Part shown: positions 10,680 through 21,425 of the stretch, piece after piece | Layout: the number at the start of each line of letters is the position of its first letter | How positions within the stretch are numbered: position 1 is the stretch's first letter | From: Micrasema longulum | Taxonomy: Eukaryota; Arthropoda; Insecta; Trichoptera; Brachycentridae | NCBI GenBank assembly: GCA_022494885.1 | Contig: JAGVSM010002993.1 | Coordinates: forward strand, 51,954 to 115,953 | Length of the DNA stretch: 64,000 nt | Direction: 5' to 3' | Position numbers and translations under genes: made by a program | Notes under the pieces: model-generated | The model's input: the letters and a program-made list of their open reading frames with translations, nothing else | Told to the model about the DNA's origin: nothing | Databases searched by the model: none

Positions 10680-10945
10680 ATTCTCCACCCATCTCTATCG
10701 TCAGTGCATTTGCCTACCATGCAAGAGGTCTCAAGTTCGATTCCCGATATGGTTGATATGAAATATTATTCGAAAATGTGTTTTTACACTAGAATATTTC
10801 ATAGTTCCTGGACTGGTACTTAAAGCGTAAGACCGATCACCTTACCTTCATGTAACAGAAATGATCAAGATACGCTGCGATTGATGTACCAATGCAGTTC
10901 CCTATGCACCATTAGGTGCGAAAAGGGAATGACGATGATGATGAA
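10680..10945 (+). mobile_element. SINE-V copy, one of the best preserved
   Basis: The head carries GTGCATTTGCCTACCATGCA and the B box CAAGTTCGATTCCCGATATG. The body has ATTTCATAGTTCCTGGACTG, GCGTAAGACCGATCACCTTA and CCCTATGCACCATTAGGTGC, with tail GATGATGATGA. A good reference for the family consensus. The two short frames overlapping it are incidental. Confidence 0.9.
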
Positions 10946-12080
10946 ATACAAAATAAACAAATACGTTTTTGTGCTCGCACTACTTACTTCATTAAATATT
11001 GTTAATTTTTACATGAAATTTAAAGAAAAAGCTCACAAAAGTTCTTTTTTATTTATAAATTATGAATTAGTAAAATTTTGATTGAAGAAACAGTCAAGTG
11101 TATCTTAGGCAAACAACGGCTTCCCAAGATAAATAGTAACGACAAACATCTTTGTATTATACTGGTTATCTTTCCCTCTAAACAAATAACTATTAGCTTA
11201 ATAACTAGCTAGCTTATCTTTAGAAAGATGGACAGATAACCATGCTTTGTATTTATTTATTCTTAATCAAGAATACAAAAGAAAAAATCAAGATCAAATA
11301 TATTTTATTTTTTTTATATTCAAAGAAATAACTTTGTGGTCAAACATTTGAATTAATGTTAGTAAATATTAGTTTTTAACATTTTCCTCACTAAGCATTA
11401 AAAAACTACACATGATCCGAACGGGGGGACCAAACGATTCCAGCGCTTACCTGAATAAAGCGGGACGAGAATAAAAACTTGTATGTGATCGTGCAATAAT
11501 TTATTCATGTTTTCACGAACACATATTTTACTCATTCGTGTATTTTATTATTTTTTGTTAGTTTGCCGAATGCTAATGTACGTAAAGTGTAATGGACCTT
11601 TGTATTATTTACGTTCTTTTTTGTTTAAATATTAAACGATTTGAAAATTTAAAAACAAAAATAGGAAAATGCTTCTTTCTGTAATATTGACGATTGCACA
11701 AAATCTAGGGCAAATAGCTTTAATAACACTCAAGTTATCGAATAAAAATCAGTATATGGGGGATTCAAATCCCCCTCTTCAGTTCGGCTAGGTTAACCAC
11801 CTACCGACTTTTCATATTTTTATCTTGTTGTTTTTTATTGTTTATGTTTTGTCTAAAAAAATTAAATGATTTTCTTTTATTATTTTTTATTTGTTTTATT
11901 TTTCCATACATTGAAATATAATTACAAAAATATACTTTAAAAAATACATCCTAAAATTAAGCTATGACATGAATTGGAAAAAATGCCCACAATGACTACA
12001 GCGTCTAAGCGTGGGCCATTCTTTTTTTAATTATTAAAAAGTTTATGGCACATATACATATATGGTATGACACGACCATG
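10946..12080. other. AT-rich filler
   Basis: No gene. A short tRNA-like head fragment on the - strand (11755-11812: GGTGGTTAACCTAGCCGAAC, then a GGGGGATTTGAATCCCCC arm) looks like another SINE remnant. A GCGTGGGCCATTC motif near 12009 recalls Rep-F. Confidence 0.5.
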
Positions 12081-12226
12081 AAAAGAAAAGAAAAAGAAAA
12101 GAAAAGAAAAGAAAGGAAAGGAAAAGAAAAGAAAAGAAAAGAAAAGAAAAGAAAAGAAAAGAAAAGAAAAGAAAAGAAAAGAAAAGAAAAGAAAAGAAAA
12201 GAAAAGAAAAGAAAAGAAAAGAAAAA
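12081..12226. repeat. (GAAAA)n pentanucleotide microsatellite
   Basis: About 145 bp of GAAAA units, with early variants (GAAAAA, GGAAA). It creates an artificial Lys/Arg/Glu frame on + and a Phe/Leu/Ser frame on -. Neither is a gene. Confidence 0.98.
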
Positions 12227-12579
12227 CCAAATATCTAATAGAACTTAACATACATCGGAAACCAGCGTACACAGATACTGTCATTGATAATTCATCCACC
12301 CATCCAATTTCTTCCAACATGCCGCCTTTCATTCGATGTTTCACCGATTGGTTAGTCTTCCTTGTCTAAACGTGATTTTATAATTGAACTAAACAGCATT
12401 AAACAAATCGCAATAAATAACGTTACACCACAAAATTGATTGATACTCTTTTAAACAGAAAATTTAAACGAAAATCGGTCAGTAAATTTTTATGTCCTCA
12501 AGGATACAGTAAATAATGTAAATACCTCAAATCGAATTTCAGTTGTACCAATAACAATACAATGCGTACCGATCAAGGT

Positions 12580-12652
12580 AGCATGTGAAGCGCCTTTGAG
12601 GTATTATATTACAAAAATGGCGTTATGTAAGTTATCCATAATAATAATATAT
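12580..12652 (+). repeat. CR1/L2-like 3' end
   Basis: TGAAGCGCCTTTGAGGTATT, then ACAAAAATGGCGTTATGTAA and an ATAATAATAATA tail. It matches the 3' end of the 35140-36335 copy (TAAAGCGCCTTTTAAG, AAAATGGCGTTAAC, ATAATAATAAT). The GCGCC and GGCG blocks can pair as a terminal hairpin. Confidence 0.75.
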
Positions 12653-13984
12653 TGGAAAGACGTGACGTAGCTTTAATATTCACATTAAAGAACGCATGTG
12701 ATGTTTGAATAATAATAATTTTTCAGAAATGGCCAATCATCTCATGAATTCAAATAACAATTTCGATAGGGATACAGGACTACAATTTTAATTTAAATAA
12801 TAAAAAAGGACTTGGATTGAACAACATGGAAGTGTATCACATTAAAAACGCTCTAAAAAATAATATTCCCTTAAAAAATAATCAAATATCTTTTTAATTG
12901 ACCACTTTTTTTATTTGAAAATTTACCAATCGTGTAACGTTTAACTACTAAACCACTCCCCTCCCTCACCCCCCCCTAAATTTTGCGACGCATTGCTCAA
13001 TGTTATTAACCTCATTTAAGTGCATGTTCGAACATGGTAGTGCTTGCATCCCCTTTGGCTCTGCATGTAATTAATGTATTTTTTTGAAAATAATACTCGT
13101 ATGTTATTTGCACATTAGTGTAGTTAGTGTCCTGACAAAGAGATGGGTACATCTCAAAACTAATAGATATCAAAAGTCGGTAAAGTTAAATACTAATATT
13201 TACTCACATTGATTAAGATAAAATCAAATCGTGTTGCGTATCACAAGTGATAAAAAAAATAGATTTTGGTATAAAAGTGTAGAGGTTTTTTTTGTTAAGG
13301 TGCATTACAATGTGGAAAGGGCAGTTAAAGAGAACTTTGTCAATGAAAATATGTTGCACAATTTGTAAAACCATACATTATTTATTTAAATTTAAAAAAA
13401 AGGATGTTTATATTGATATTTTTACTAGAACGCCCGAACGATATTAATAACTTTTGTGTGACTGTAATGTCACACTAGTCGAAATACGATACTAGACTTG
13501 ATATATCTCTCTTATTTTTTAAATAATAAAGTTTAATTTTTTGAAACCTTTAATGGACATTTTCACACTGGATTTGGAAAACATTTTTTTTTCTGGATTT
13601 AAATTCAGAAAATATTTATTCTTACTACGCGAAGAATGAACAAGACTCCAGTACAGCAATAAATCTGTGCAAGAGAGGGCACGAACATAGAACTCATAAC
13701 AGGGACGACTGAGAGGCTGTTCTGTAGCCGATGGTGGAGTGAAACAGATTCAATCGGTTGATGACAGTGACAGGGGACGCACGCGCGTAATATAAGCGGA
13801 GTATTTATGATTTTGAATTTATTTTGCCATAACAGGGCAAAATTAAATATGTTTGTTTTTATTAATTATGAAAAAGGAATGATCAAACAGTATATTTCCA
13901 TGTTGTTTTTTTCAAATATCTTTCAAATATTCCGTCTTTTGCTTGTGGTAACACGATGCAAAGAACGAATTTACCAGTTTTTAA
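12653..13984. other. AT-rich filler with a slightly GC-richer stretch
   Basis: Nothing recognisable as a gene. The stretch 13640-13800 is richer in G/C (GGGGACGCACGCGCGTAATA) but has no sustained frame. A C-run (CACCCCCCCCTAAA) lies near 12967. Confidence 0.5.
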
Positions 13985-14600
13985 AAATTAACATATCACA
14001 ACAGAGATGAAGAACATTTTAAAGAAGGCAATATAGATGTCTAGGCATCTACAGGGCTTATGACCTGTCATTGGCTGGTTTAAGTGGCCACTTTACATAT
14101 TGTGTAACATTCACCATTCTGCCCATATTTGAACATCTATATTCCTTCATTTTTTTCATTTGTTGATGTTTGTGAAGTTAAAGAGCTAAAACCTTTATTA
14201 AGAGATTCATCTTATCGAATTATATCATTATTTATTATAGGAGTAAAAATTCATAAACATTTTCTTGTATACCCACGAACAGGCCATGCCTTTGTGGGAT
14301 TTTTTTGTTTACCTTTTTTACTATTAATATGTTATTTATTGCTATGTTATTGTTCTTTATTTATTTTAATACTCTATTTTATCACTTTTGTTTATTGTAA
14401 AAAAACAAAAAAAACAATAATTCACCTACATACTAGGCAACGCCTGAATTTTTTTATTTTTTTTTCATTTTCTATACTTCTTCGTGGACCAGGTGGATTT
14501 ATCAACAATATTTTGAGTTTGTCCAAATTTTCGTAGACAAGAATTGGATTCAACTCCTTGGGAGGCTGTTAACATTAACATATCACAACAGAGATGAAGA
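13985..14600 (+). repeat. Rep-A monomer plus start of a second, interrupted by Rep-F
   Basis: Rep-A runs from CATATCACAACAGAGATGAA to TCCTTGGGAGGCTGTTAACA and then restarts with the identical CATATCACAACAGAGATGAA, a tandem junction. At about 14225-14420 a foreign Rep-F block (TTGTATACCCACGAACAGGC, CTTTGTGGGATTTTTTTG) splits the monomer between GAATTAT and CCTACATACTAGGCAACGCC. A 135-codon + frame (14129-14536) is only repeat sequence. Confidence 0.8.
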
Positions 14601-15119
14601 ACATTTTAAAGAAGGGTATATAGAAAGTAATTAAGGCAATAAGACTTTAAGCAATAAGAGTTTTTTAAAAGATAATAGCCAAGGTAAAGTATGGCAACTT
14701 TTCCCAAACAAAATAAAGTAAATTGAAAAAAAAAAAGTCAATATAATGTTTTTCATTAAAAGGAGTATTCATCTCTTATAAAATGTCTGTCAAAATATAT
14801 AAAACTTGGGATTATTTCGGGATTATTTGGGACGCGATATGAAGGGATGTATAATTTTCGTCTGTCAAAAGGTGGCGATGATGTCGATGTAAGTGATGAT
14901 ACAGTGTCAGCTACTCAGGATAGTAAACACGAATTGACGGCTAACGGAAAACTGTTTCCTGGGTTCCTGACACTCACAAATTTTACACGGTGTTCAAAAA
15001 TAAGGAATATTATCAACATTATAATAAATACGGAAAAGTTAAGATAATTTTTATTGGTCACCCGATATATTGCATTTAAATTAAATACGAATTATTGTGA
15101 AAAAAAAAGTTGAGATAAG
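14601..15119. other. AT-rich filler with an unrecognised short frame
   Basis: A 66-codon + frame at 14847-15047 contains an acidic/Ser stretch (GGDDVDVSDDTVSATQDSK) that is less AT-driven than its surroundings. I do not recognise it. It could be a fragment of an element ORF. No splice signals frame it convincingly. Confidence 0.35.
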
Positions 15120-15660
15120 ACAGCATTGAAATGCAGATAAGCACGTTCGCTTACCATGGTCGAGTCATTTTAGATACTGACAGGCAAAAGATGCTGAACG
15201 GCTTGACGGATGTGACGGGGCCGATATGTAATCCAAGCGTATTGGCTAATTCAAGTAATGTAAAATCGTTTTGTTATTTTGTGAGCGAATGGGTGTAAAA
15301 GTGGAAGAAACTGAATAAAGGCCTACCAAAAGTACTTAATCAGTTTAAGATAAATAAATAAAATAATATAAATAAGGTACTAGCGTCGGTTGTCTGAACT
15401 AAACCTCTGTCCGTCTGTGTTATTCTTGTCCCATAGAAGGAAAATGGCAAATTACAAATCTAAATTGTATACTAACTCAAGAGAACCGCCCGCCGACCAT
15501 GCTCCAGGACCCGTTTCATCTACTCCAAGGTTTATGAGGTTGATAGGACGATTAGGATTTTCGCACATGATTGTTTTTACTGTAGGTATTAGGACTATTG
15601 GGGTTTTTGCAAGGGATCGGTGTTATGACGAGAGGTAGTTTGATAAGGATCATGTTAGGA
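15120..15660. other. GC-richer island; possible element junction
   Basis: The left half ends in an AAATAAATAAAATAATATAAAT run near 15348-15375, like a retroelement tail. It is followed by GTCTGAACTAAACCTCTGTC and a 65-codon frame from ATG 15444 to 15638. That protein is not recognised: a basic start (MANYKSKLYT), Pro-rich middle, then FSHMIVFTVGIRTIG. It could be the 5' part of a decayed element or just intron. No claim of function. Confidence 0.35.
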
Positions 15661-18354
15661 TCTGGGTTGGGAATTTGCTACTAGTATGTTGATAATTTAA
15701 TGTACTTTTTTACTTTGATATACATATTGTTTTTCTTCTGTTGCTTGAGTGCATGTTGTAAAGGGCAAATTCTTCTTGTGTTTTCCATAAGTATTTGGGT
15801 TTTGCATTGTTGTTTGATTTGTTTGTATTACTGCGTTTTTCTTCCTTTCCGAAGCGGGATCTAGAGCATGCGGCTTTTGGTCTTAATTTGGAACTAACGC
15901 TTTTTTATTCCTTCATTGTCATACTGGGAAATAAGAAAAAGGTAATTGTTCTGACCATGTGTATTTAATTGATTCCAAATTGAAAAAGCTGCAGCAAAAG
16001 GTTCAATAAAAGTTTTCAGAGTTTCTTTGTTTTGTTAATTCCAGGGTTGGATTGTAAAGAAATATTAAATTTTCGTTTATTTTTTTTTATTGATAGTGAA
16101 TATGTGAAACTGAAGAAAAAATAAGAAAAAACTTTTTAACTTTTCGACTAGAACTTTTATATTTTTATCTTTTTTACCAGTTTTAGCTTAAGGGGCTCAA
16201 ATCGTTGCAAAAACAAAAATGTCAAATGACTTAATAAAAGTTAGTACTGAAAAAAATACCATTTCCATTGCTTGTGCAAAACGGCAACACCAGATTAATC
16301 TTTGATTAAGAATAATAAAATTTTTAAAATAAATATACAAAAATTTGAAAAATCAAATATTTAAAAAATTAAAATACATTTAAAAAATTAAACAGTTTTG
16401 TATTTAAATAACAAAAAAATCGACTGATAATCTCAATTATAAAAACTTTAACTTCATTTAAATGAGAATTACAGATTCAAAAACAGAAAAAAAAATTAAT
16501 GAAAAATAAAAATAGTTTTTTTAAGGCAGTATTAAATTTCAAACGTCTTCCAGCTGACTTCTTCTAATTTTTAAGGAGGATTTTTTAAAATTTATAAAAA
16601 AATAATTTTTTCAACAGTTAGTAGTCTTCTGAGGGAAGTTATTATAGCATCGTGGACCTATACACCTTGAGTGTATTAGGACAGAACGTCAACGTTTAAA
16701 GCAAAAGGGTTCTTTTGGAGCGTATTTTTATTAGAAAGGAGTTTATCTCGTTGATGCTTTTTAACATGGGCATTAAAAATAACTTCGAAAAAAAAAGCTT
16801 CGAGTACCCGTTTTGTTTATATTATAAAACGTTATCACTAAGATATACTGTCAGAAGCTAACCTCAATCTTATGTATAAATTATAAAATTAAGGTTTTGT
16901 GGTTCCCTGTAGATCGATAGGCAAACCTTAAGCCTTATAACCCAGCTGTATAATGTGTCTGGGATAATTCAAAATGTATCGATAATGTCGATATCGTTCA
17001 TGATAGATTGCCGACATTCCTACCCCTACCGTGTTCCGTATAGGGGAAAATCACCCCCATCAACGGAATATTTATGTAGCCAAATACATCACGTCATATT
17101 GCGCTGGACTCTGTTTATTGTACCTTTGCTAATTTGAGGAATTAATTAATAAATTAATTACTTTTTTTTATTTTCTTTAACAAAATAAACTGATAAGAAA
17201 ACTAACAAATATTTCAAATAATATTTTTATTTTCTCAAACTGAATGGTTTGAGAAGGTTGGAAGAAGTTGCCTTAGTAAAATAATAATACGTTTATAAAA
17301 TGTGTTTCTTTATATAGTATCAATTAAATGAACAAGTAATTATTAATTTCTAAAATAAAAAAAATAATCAATCACTATTTGACATTAAAATCTACTTATC
17401 CAGTCAAATAATTGGTTTCATCGCTCTCGCGACATCATCAGACTGGTATGACTTTTAAAAGATGTGGTCCCGTGGCTAGTGTCAATTAAGGTCGAAAGTT
17501 TAAAAAATGCCTAGATTAATTCGTTTCTGTGTACAAGTATTGTTCAAAATCGAAAATCTAATAAAGTTAGTTGACTTCATGACCAATCCAATGAATTTCA
17601 TTATAATAAATAAACATATTTGGTAAATTATTCGCATGTTCAAATTTTACGCGTAATTGCAAACCATTTAATCATAACGCATTGTTATTAATTCAATACA
17701 ACAATAATAATTATTATTCACCTCGCTTATACAGTAAATATGAAGTCCAAAGTTTTCAGAATTATTACGGAAATATTTGACGAATTCGTCATTATGTGCA
17801 TGCGATGCTTCAATGTATATATTTATCATAAAACTGTCAAAATTAGACGCGAGTCTAAGGAATCACTAATATAAAACAATAATTTCACATTACCCAAAGT
17901 TGAATACATGACAGGCATGGCGGTTAAACAATACACCAGGAGACGAATGAATTTGAACTGGATTTGCCTTTTTAACGATGTTTACTTGAGAAACTGGATA
18001 ACCATTTACAAAATAAACAAAAACGGACGCATTGATTCATGCGTAAGTAAGGTCCTTAAATTTAGTTCACTTATTTTAAGTCCTCAATACATTTTTTTTT
18101 TCGTTCCGACTTGTTAGAAAATTCCGTGTTAAGTCGGGGCTTTTCTATACTTAAATCGATACGTTTTAAAATATTATGACACATCAATGTGCAAAATACA
18201 TATGAAATATTTATACATGTCAAAATATACTATAAAGATAAGTTATTTAATTGTTCTTGGTGTAGAAACATTATAATAATGTAGGTGTCTAATTTTTTTT
18301 TTTTGATTTATTTCATAATTCAATTCGTTATTTAATTATAATTGTAAAAATAAA
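15661..18354. other. AT-rich intronic filler
   Basis: Very AT-rich with long A/T runs. Only a small SINE-B scrap (TGTGGTCCCGTGGCTAGTGTC, about 17463-17483) was recognised. The frames at 16955 and 17908 are short, AT-driven and unsupported. Confidence 0.6.
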
Positions 18355-18560
18355 ATCATCACCATCATCATTCCCTTTCTGCATCTAGTGGTACATAGGG
18401 CACTGCATTGTTACACTAATCGCAGCGTATCTTGATAATTGTTTTTGTTACATGAAGGTAAGATGATTAGTCTTACGCTTCAGGTATTAGTCCAGGGACC
18501 AATAAATATTCAAGTGTAAAAACACCCATTTAAGTCAATATTTCATATTAACTATAAGAG
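18355..18560 (-). mobile_element. SINE-V copy, head lost
   Basis: The tail CATCACCATCATCATTCCCT leads into TGCATCTAGTGGTACATAGG, ATGAAGGTAAGATGATTAGT and CAGGTATTAGTCCAGGGACC. Where the tRNA head should follow (after 18555) the sequence switches to Rep-A. Confidence 0.8.
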
Positions 18561-18645
18561 TGGGAATTGGAAGTCTAGGCATTTAGCATGATTATTAATC
18601 GTTATTGGCTGGTTAAGTAGCCATTTTGTACACTTATAATTAAAA
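18558..18645 (+). repeat. Rep-A fragment joined to SINE-V
   Basis: GGAAGTCTAGGCATTTAGCA and GTTATTGGCTGGTTAAGTAG are diverged Rep-A blocks fused directly to the broken SINE head, marking an old deletion junction. Confidence 0.55.
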
Positions 18646-18654
18646 TAAAATTTG

Positions 18655-19085
18655 ATTGATTTATATAGCGCCATTTTTTAAAAAAGAGCGCTTTATTTGT
18701 TTATTTGTTTAAATTTATTTGTTTATTTGCTTTACAATTGTACACTTAAACTTACATTCTAACGAAGCTTAAATGACATATTATATAATCAGATTTAAAA
18801 TTTAGGATATGATAATCTCAGGAAGTGAGATTTTAGTTGAAATCTAAACTGACTGGACCTGTTGATGATTCGTAAGTTTGAAGGCAATCGGTTCCAGGCA
18901 GAGGGGCCGGCAACGGCAAAATCACGATCTCTGAATCTAGTGTATGGGGAGCGCCGGATTTCGACAAGTTTTCCTTCTGCCTGAATCGAAGGCTGACCTA
19001 AGAGTAGATTTTCTTTACATGTATTTTCTCTAAAAAAAGGTCCGATGGGTATCTTGGAGCCATTTCGTGAAGGTATTTAAATATT
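18655..19085 (-). pseudogene. CR1/L2-like reverse transcriptase C-terminus with 3' hairpin
   Basis: Reading - from 19085: a frame with SPYTRFRDRDFAVAGPSAWN, RLPSNLRIINRSSQFRFQ and LKSHFLRLSY, then a stop near 18800. This is the common C-terminal end of CR1/L2-type non-LTR elements (a FAVAGPSAWNxLP box then an LKxHL box). The 3' UTR ends in AAAGCGCTC, a T/A stretch, then AATGGCGC at 18660-18695, which folds as a short stem (GCGCC...GGCGC). The tail is an ATCAATCAA run. The element is 5'-truncated and lacks the catalytic domain. Its relatives are at 8569, 12580 and 35140. Confidence 0.8.
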
Positions 19086-19204
19086 GTCCAGCAAAGTTTG
19101 TATTTTATTCACTCTGGGCTTATTTACCAGTGCGAATTTCGAAGATGTTGTGAGATGTGAGAATATTATTTTACTCCCGTATTAAGCCTTGCTTCTGCAT
19201 TGAA

Positions 19205-19390
19205 AACAGATTGCGACATTCACTATTTTGCCTATGATTAATCATCAATATTTTCTGAATAATTTTATTTGTTGACGTTTGTGAAGTAAAACAACCGAAT
19301 TCTTCCATATTTCCTGAAAAATGTATTGCCTCACTGTTGCAATAGATTTCAATCTGGATAACTCCCAATGAAATCCATTTTTGTAAACAA
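19205..19390. repeat. Diverged Rep-A fragments
   Basis: CGACATTCACTATTTTGCCT, TTATTTGTTGACGTTTGTGA (Rep-A, +) are followed by a - oriented scrap (TGTTGCAATAGATTTCAATC, ACTCCCAATG). Much older than the copies just downstream. Confidence 0.5.
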
Positions 19391-19724
19391 ACATTAGGAC
19401 ACTATGTTAGGAAATATGTTAATTTACCTAATTTATAAATACAGTTCCGAGTATATTGATATATTTAGTTAATTTATTTCATAAATAATACCAGAAAATC
19501 TATATAAAACTAGTGAATTAGACAATTAATACCGAGCGTCCTCTGGTTAGAATTGTCAACATATAACAACGCGCAGCCTGTTTTATGATAGATTTAAAAA
19601 ATATTTTTACTAAAAGTAGTTCTATACTAATATAACAAGAACAAAAATAACACTTTAACTACTAAATGGTAAATTCGTTATATATTCTATAAAAGAGTTT
19701 AATAATAATTATTATATAAACAAT
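19391..19724. other. AT-rich filler
   Basis: No ORF and no recognised repeat. Confidence 0.6.
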
Positions 19725-20141
19725 TTCTTTGAGTTTGTCCAAATTTTTGTAGACAAGGACTGGATTCAACTCCCTGGGGAGCTGTTTATATTAACATTTT
19801 ACAACAGAGATGAAGAACATTCAAGAGAAGGTAATATAGAAGTCCAGGCATCTACAGGGCTTATGACCTGTCAATGGCTGGTTTAAGTGGCCACTTTACA
19901 CACTGTGCAGATGCCTGGACTACTGTATTACCTTCTCTTGAATGTTCTTCATCTCTGTTGTAAAATGTTAATTATTTTATAAATATAAAGTTAACATATT
20001 ACAACAGACAGATACTTTACAGAGACTTTATATTTATAAAATAATTAACATTTTACAACAGACATAAACAACATTTTACCGAAAGGAATATAGAAGTCTA
20101 GGCATCAACAAGACTTATAGTCTGTCATCGGCTAGTTTAAG
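19725..20141 (+). repeat. Rep-A cluster with a chain of hairpins
   Basis: Rep-A blocks (GAGTTTGTCCAAATTTTTGT, CCTGGGGAGCTGTT) lead into two consecutive inverted repeats. Arms 19791-19853 and 19909-19971 (63 bp, 2 mismatches) are separated by 55 bp of Rep-A. Then arms 19968-19990 and 20026-20048 (23 bp, exact) enclose another ACAACAGACA start. A third Rep-A start follows at about 20048. The structure looks like repeated templated copying within the same repeat. Confidence 0.85.
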
Positions 20142-20151
20142 TGGCCACTTT

Positions 20152-20740
20152 TATTTATATATTTTTTATATACATTTGGACCCCTGTATTTAGTAGCCTT
20201 ACGTGTCATGTATAAGGCCCTAAGGTACTTGGAAAAAATGTTTGTTTACGAGTCCAATCATCATTGTTGCAAAGTTCAAGAACAATGGCGCGTGATAACT
20301 ACTTTTAACTTCAGTATTGATATCTGTTAAGGATATTCCATCTTTCCTGCATTCTGCTTCAAGATTATGGCGTTGTAAACTGAAAAATTTACACTTAAAT
20401 AACAGATGTTCAATATTCTGTGAAGAAATATCATCGCATGGACAATAGTCATAATTTCTTAATTTAAACCTATATAGATAATTTATCATAGCTCCGTGTC
20501 CGGTAAAAATTTGGGTCGTTTCGAAAGTACTTTGGTGATGGCGGAAGTTTGCTGCATCAGCCAGCGTTGAAAAAAACTTTTTAGTGATTTTACTTGTAAA
20601 AGAAGCGCAGTAATGATCCTTCCAACGCTGATGCATATTTTGTTTTAAACAGCGTTTAGCAAAGCTAAGAGAAAATTCTGAGAATAAAGATGCCGTTTTT
20701 TTACAAGTTGCGGCTCTTGCTCGTTCATCCACTCTCTCAT
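20152..20740 (-). mobile_element. R1/I-type non-LTR insertion, 5'-truncated, with TSD in Rep-A
   Basis: A 590-bp - strand insertion bearing the end of a retrotransposon ORF2, stop at 20220. Visible: KRCLKQNMHQRWKDHY, then TQIFTGHGAMINYLYRFKLR, and a Cys/His cluster CPCDDISSQNIEHLLFKC (C-x-C...H-x4-C), typical of the region after RNase H in I/R1/Jockey-type elements. The 3' part ends TATAAAAAATATATAAATAA. The target sequence TGGCCACTTT stands on both sides (20142-20151 and 20741-20750), inside Rep-A. The open frame runs on upstream into Rep-A, so the 190-codon frame 20220-20792 is a chance fusion: its first ~17 codons (MFKYKQNGECYTRCKVA) are antisense Rep-A. It has no RT domain and is not active. 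Its frame has no stop, so the insertion is fairly young. Confidence 0.85.
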
Positions 20741-20870
20741 TGGCCACTTTACACCTTGTGTAACATTCACCATTCTGCTTATATTTGAACATTTAAATAG
20801 TCCTTCGACACATCCATATCTGGATGCTTGTGAAGTTAAAGAGCTAAAACCTTTATTGTTGCGGGTGAAA
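20741..20870 (+). repeat. Rep-A, right half beyond the insertion
   Basis: Continues the interrupted Rep-A: GGCCACTTTACACCTTGTGT, ACATTCACCATTCTGC, GTGAAGTTAAAGAGCTAAAA and CCTTTATTGTTGCGGGTG. Confidence 0.75.
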
Positions 20871-21165
20871 TTACGATATCATAATTATTATTTACGTTGG
20901 ATTATAAATTTGTAATAAAATTTATTTAAAAAAAAAGGCTTTTTTGTCTAACTTTGTACTATTATGAACCAACTAAATAATAAGAAATTTATTGTTTTAT
21001 TTATCCCAAATAAAAACATGATTGTTAACATGACATTATAAATCACGATTTTTTTATATATGTAGAGTAACAAAACACAGTATTTGTATAATTATAACTC
21101 ATGTGACATGATTTCTTTGTGCTTTATTGAAATTGTGTCTATTAATTTGCATAATTTATACACCC

Positions 21166-21425
21166 TTAACTCGGTTACAGATCCGCATTTCATACTTCAC
21201 ATTGTCCGCCGTCTGCTCGGCCAATATTGTTTTCTTCGTGTTGGAAAATTTCACCCCTCCAACCCCTGGGCTTTTCCGTGCTTAATCAAATTACAATTAA
21301 AACAAAGAACTCGGAATTCCCACCCCGACCCGAGGATTTCAGAATATAGAAAAGGCTCCGATGAAAATAGGGGTGTAATTATACCGTATAAGTCTGGGTG
21401 GTATGTACCCCTACCAAAGTGAATT
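21166..21425. other. GC-richer non-coding island
   Basis: C/G-rich for this window (CCCACCCCGACCCGAGGA, GGTGTAATTATACC palindrome at about 21373) and free of known repeats. The two frames that cover it in both strands (112 and 73 codons) resemble nothing known. Possibly retained intronic regulatory sequence; this is inference. Confidence 0.4.

Noticed and set aside
11755..11812. tRNA-like arm on the - strand
   Set aside because: Only a head fragment with a plausible T-arm; no full cloverleaf, so noted only as a SINE scrap.
12027..12344. Phe/Leu/Ser-rich - frame and Lys-rich + frame (12045-12248)
   Set aside because: Both come from the (GAAAA)n microsatellite.
14129..14536. 135-codon + frame
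   Set aside because: It consists of Rep-A with an inserted Rep-F; no conserved motif, and other Rep-A copies do not keep the frame.
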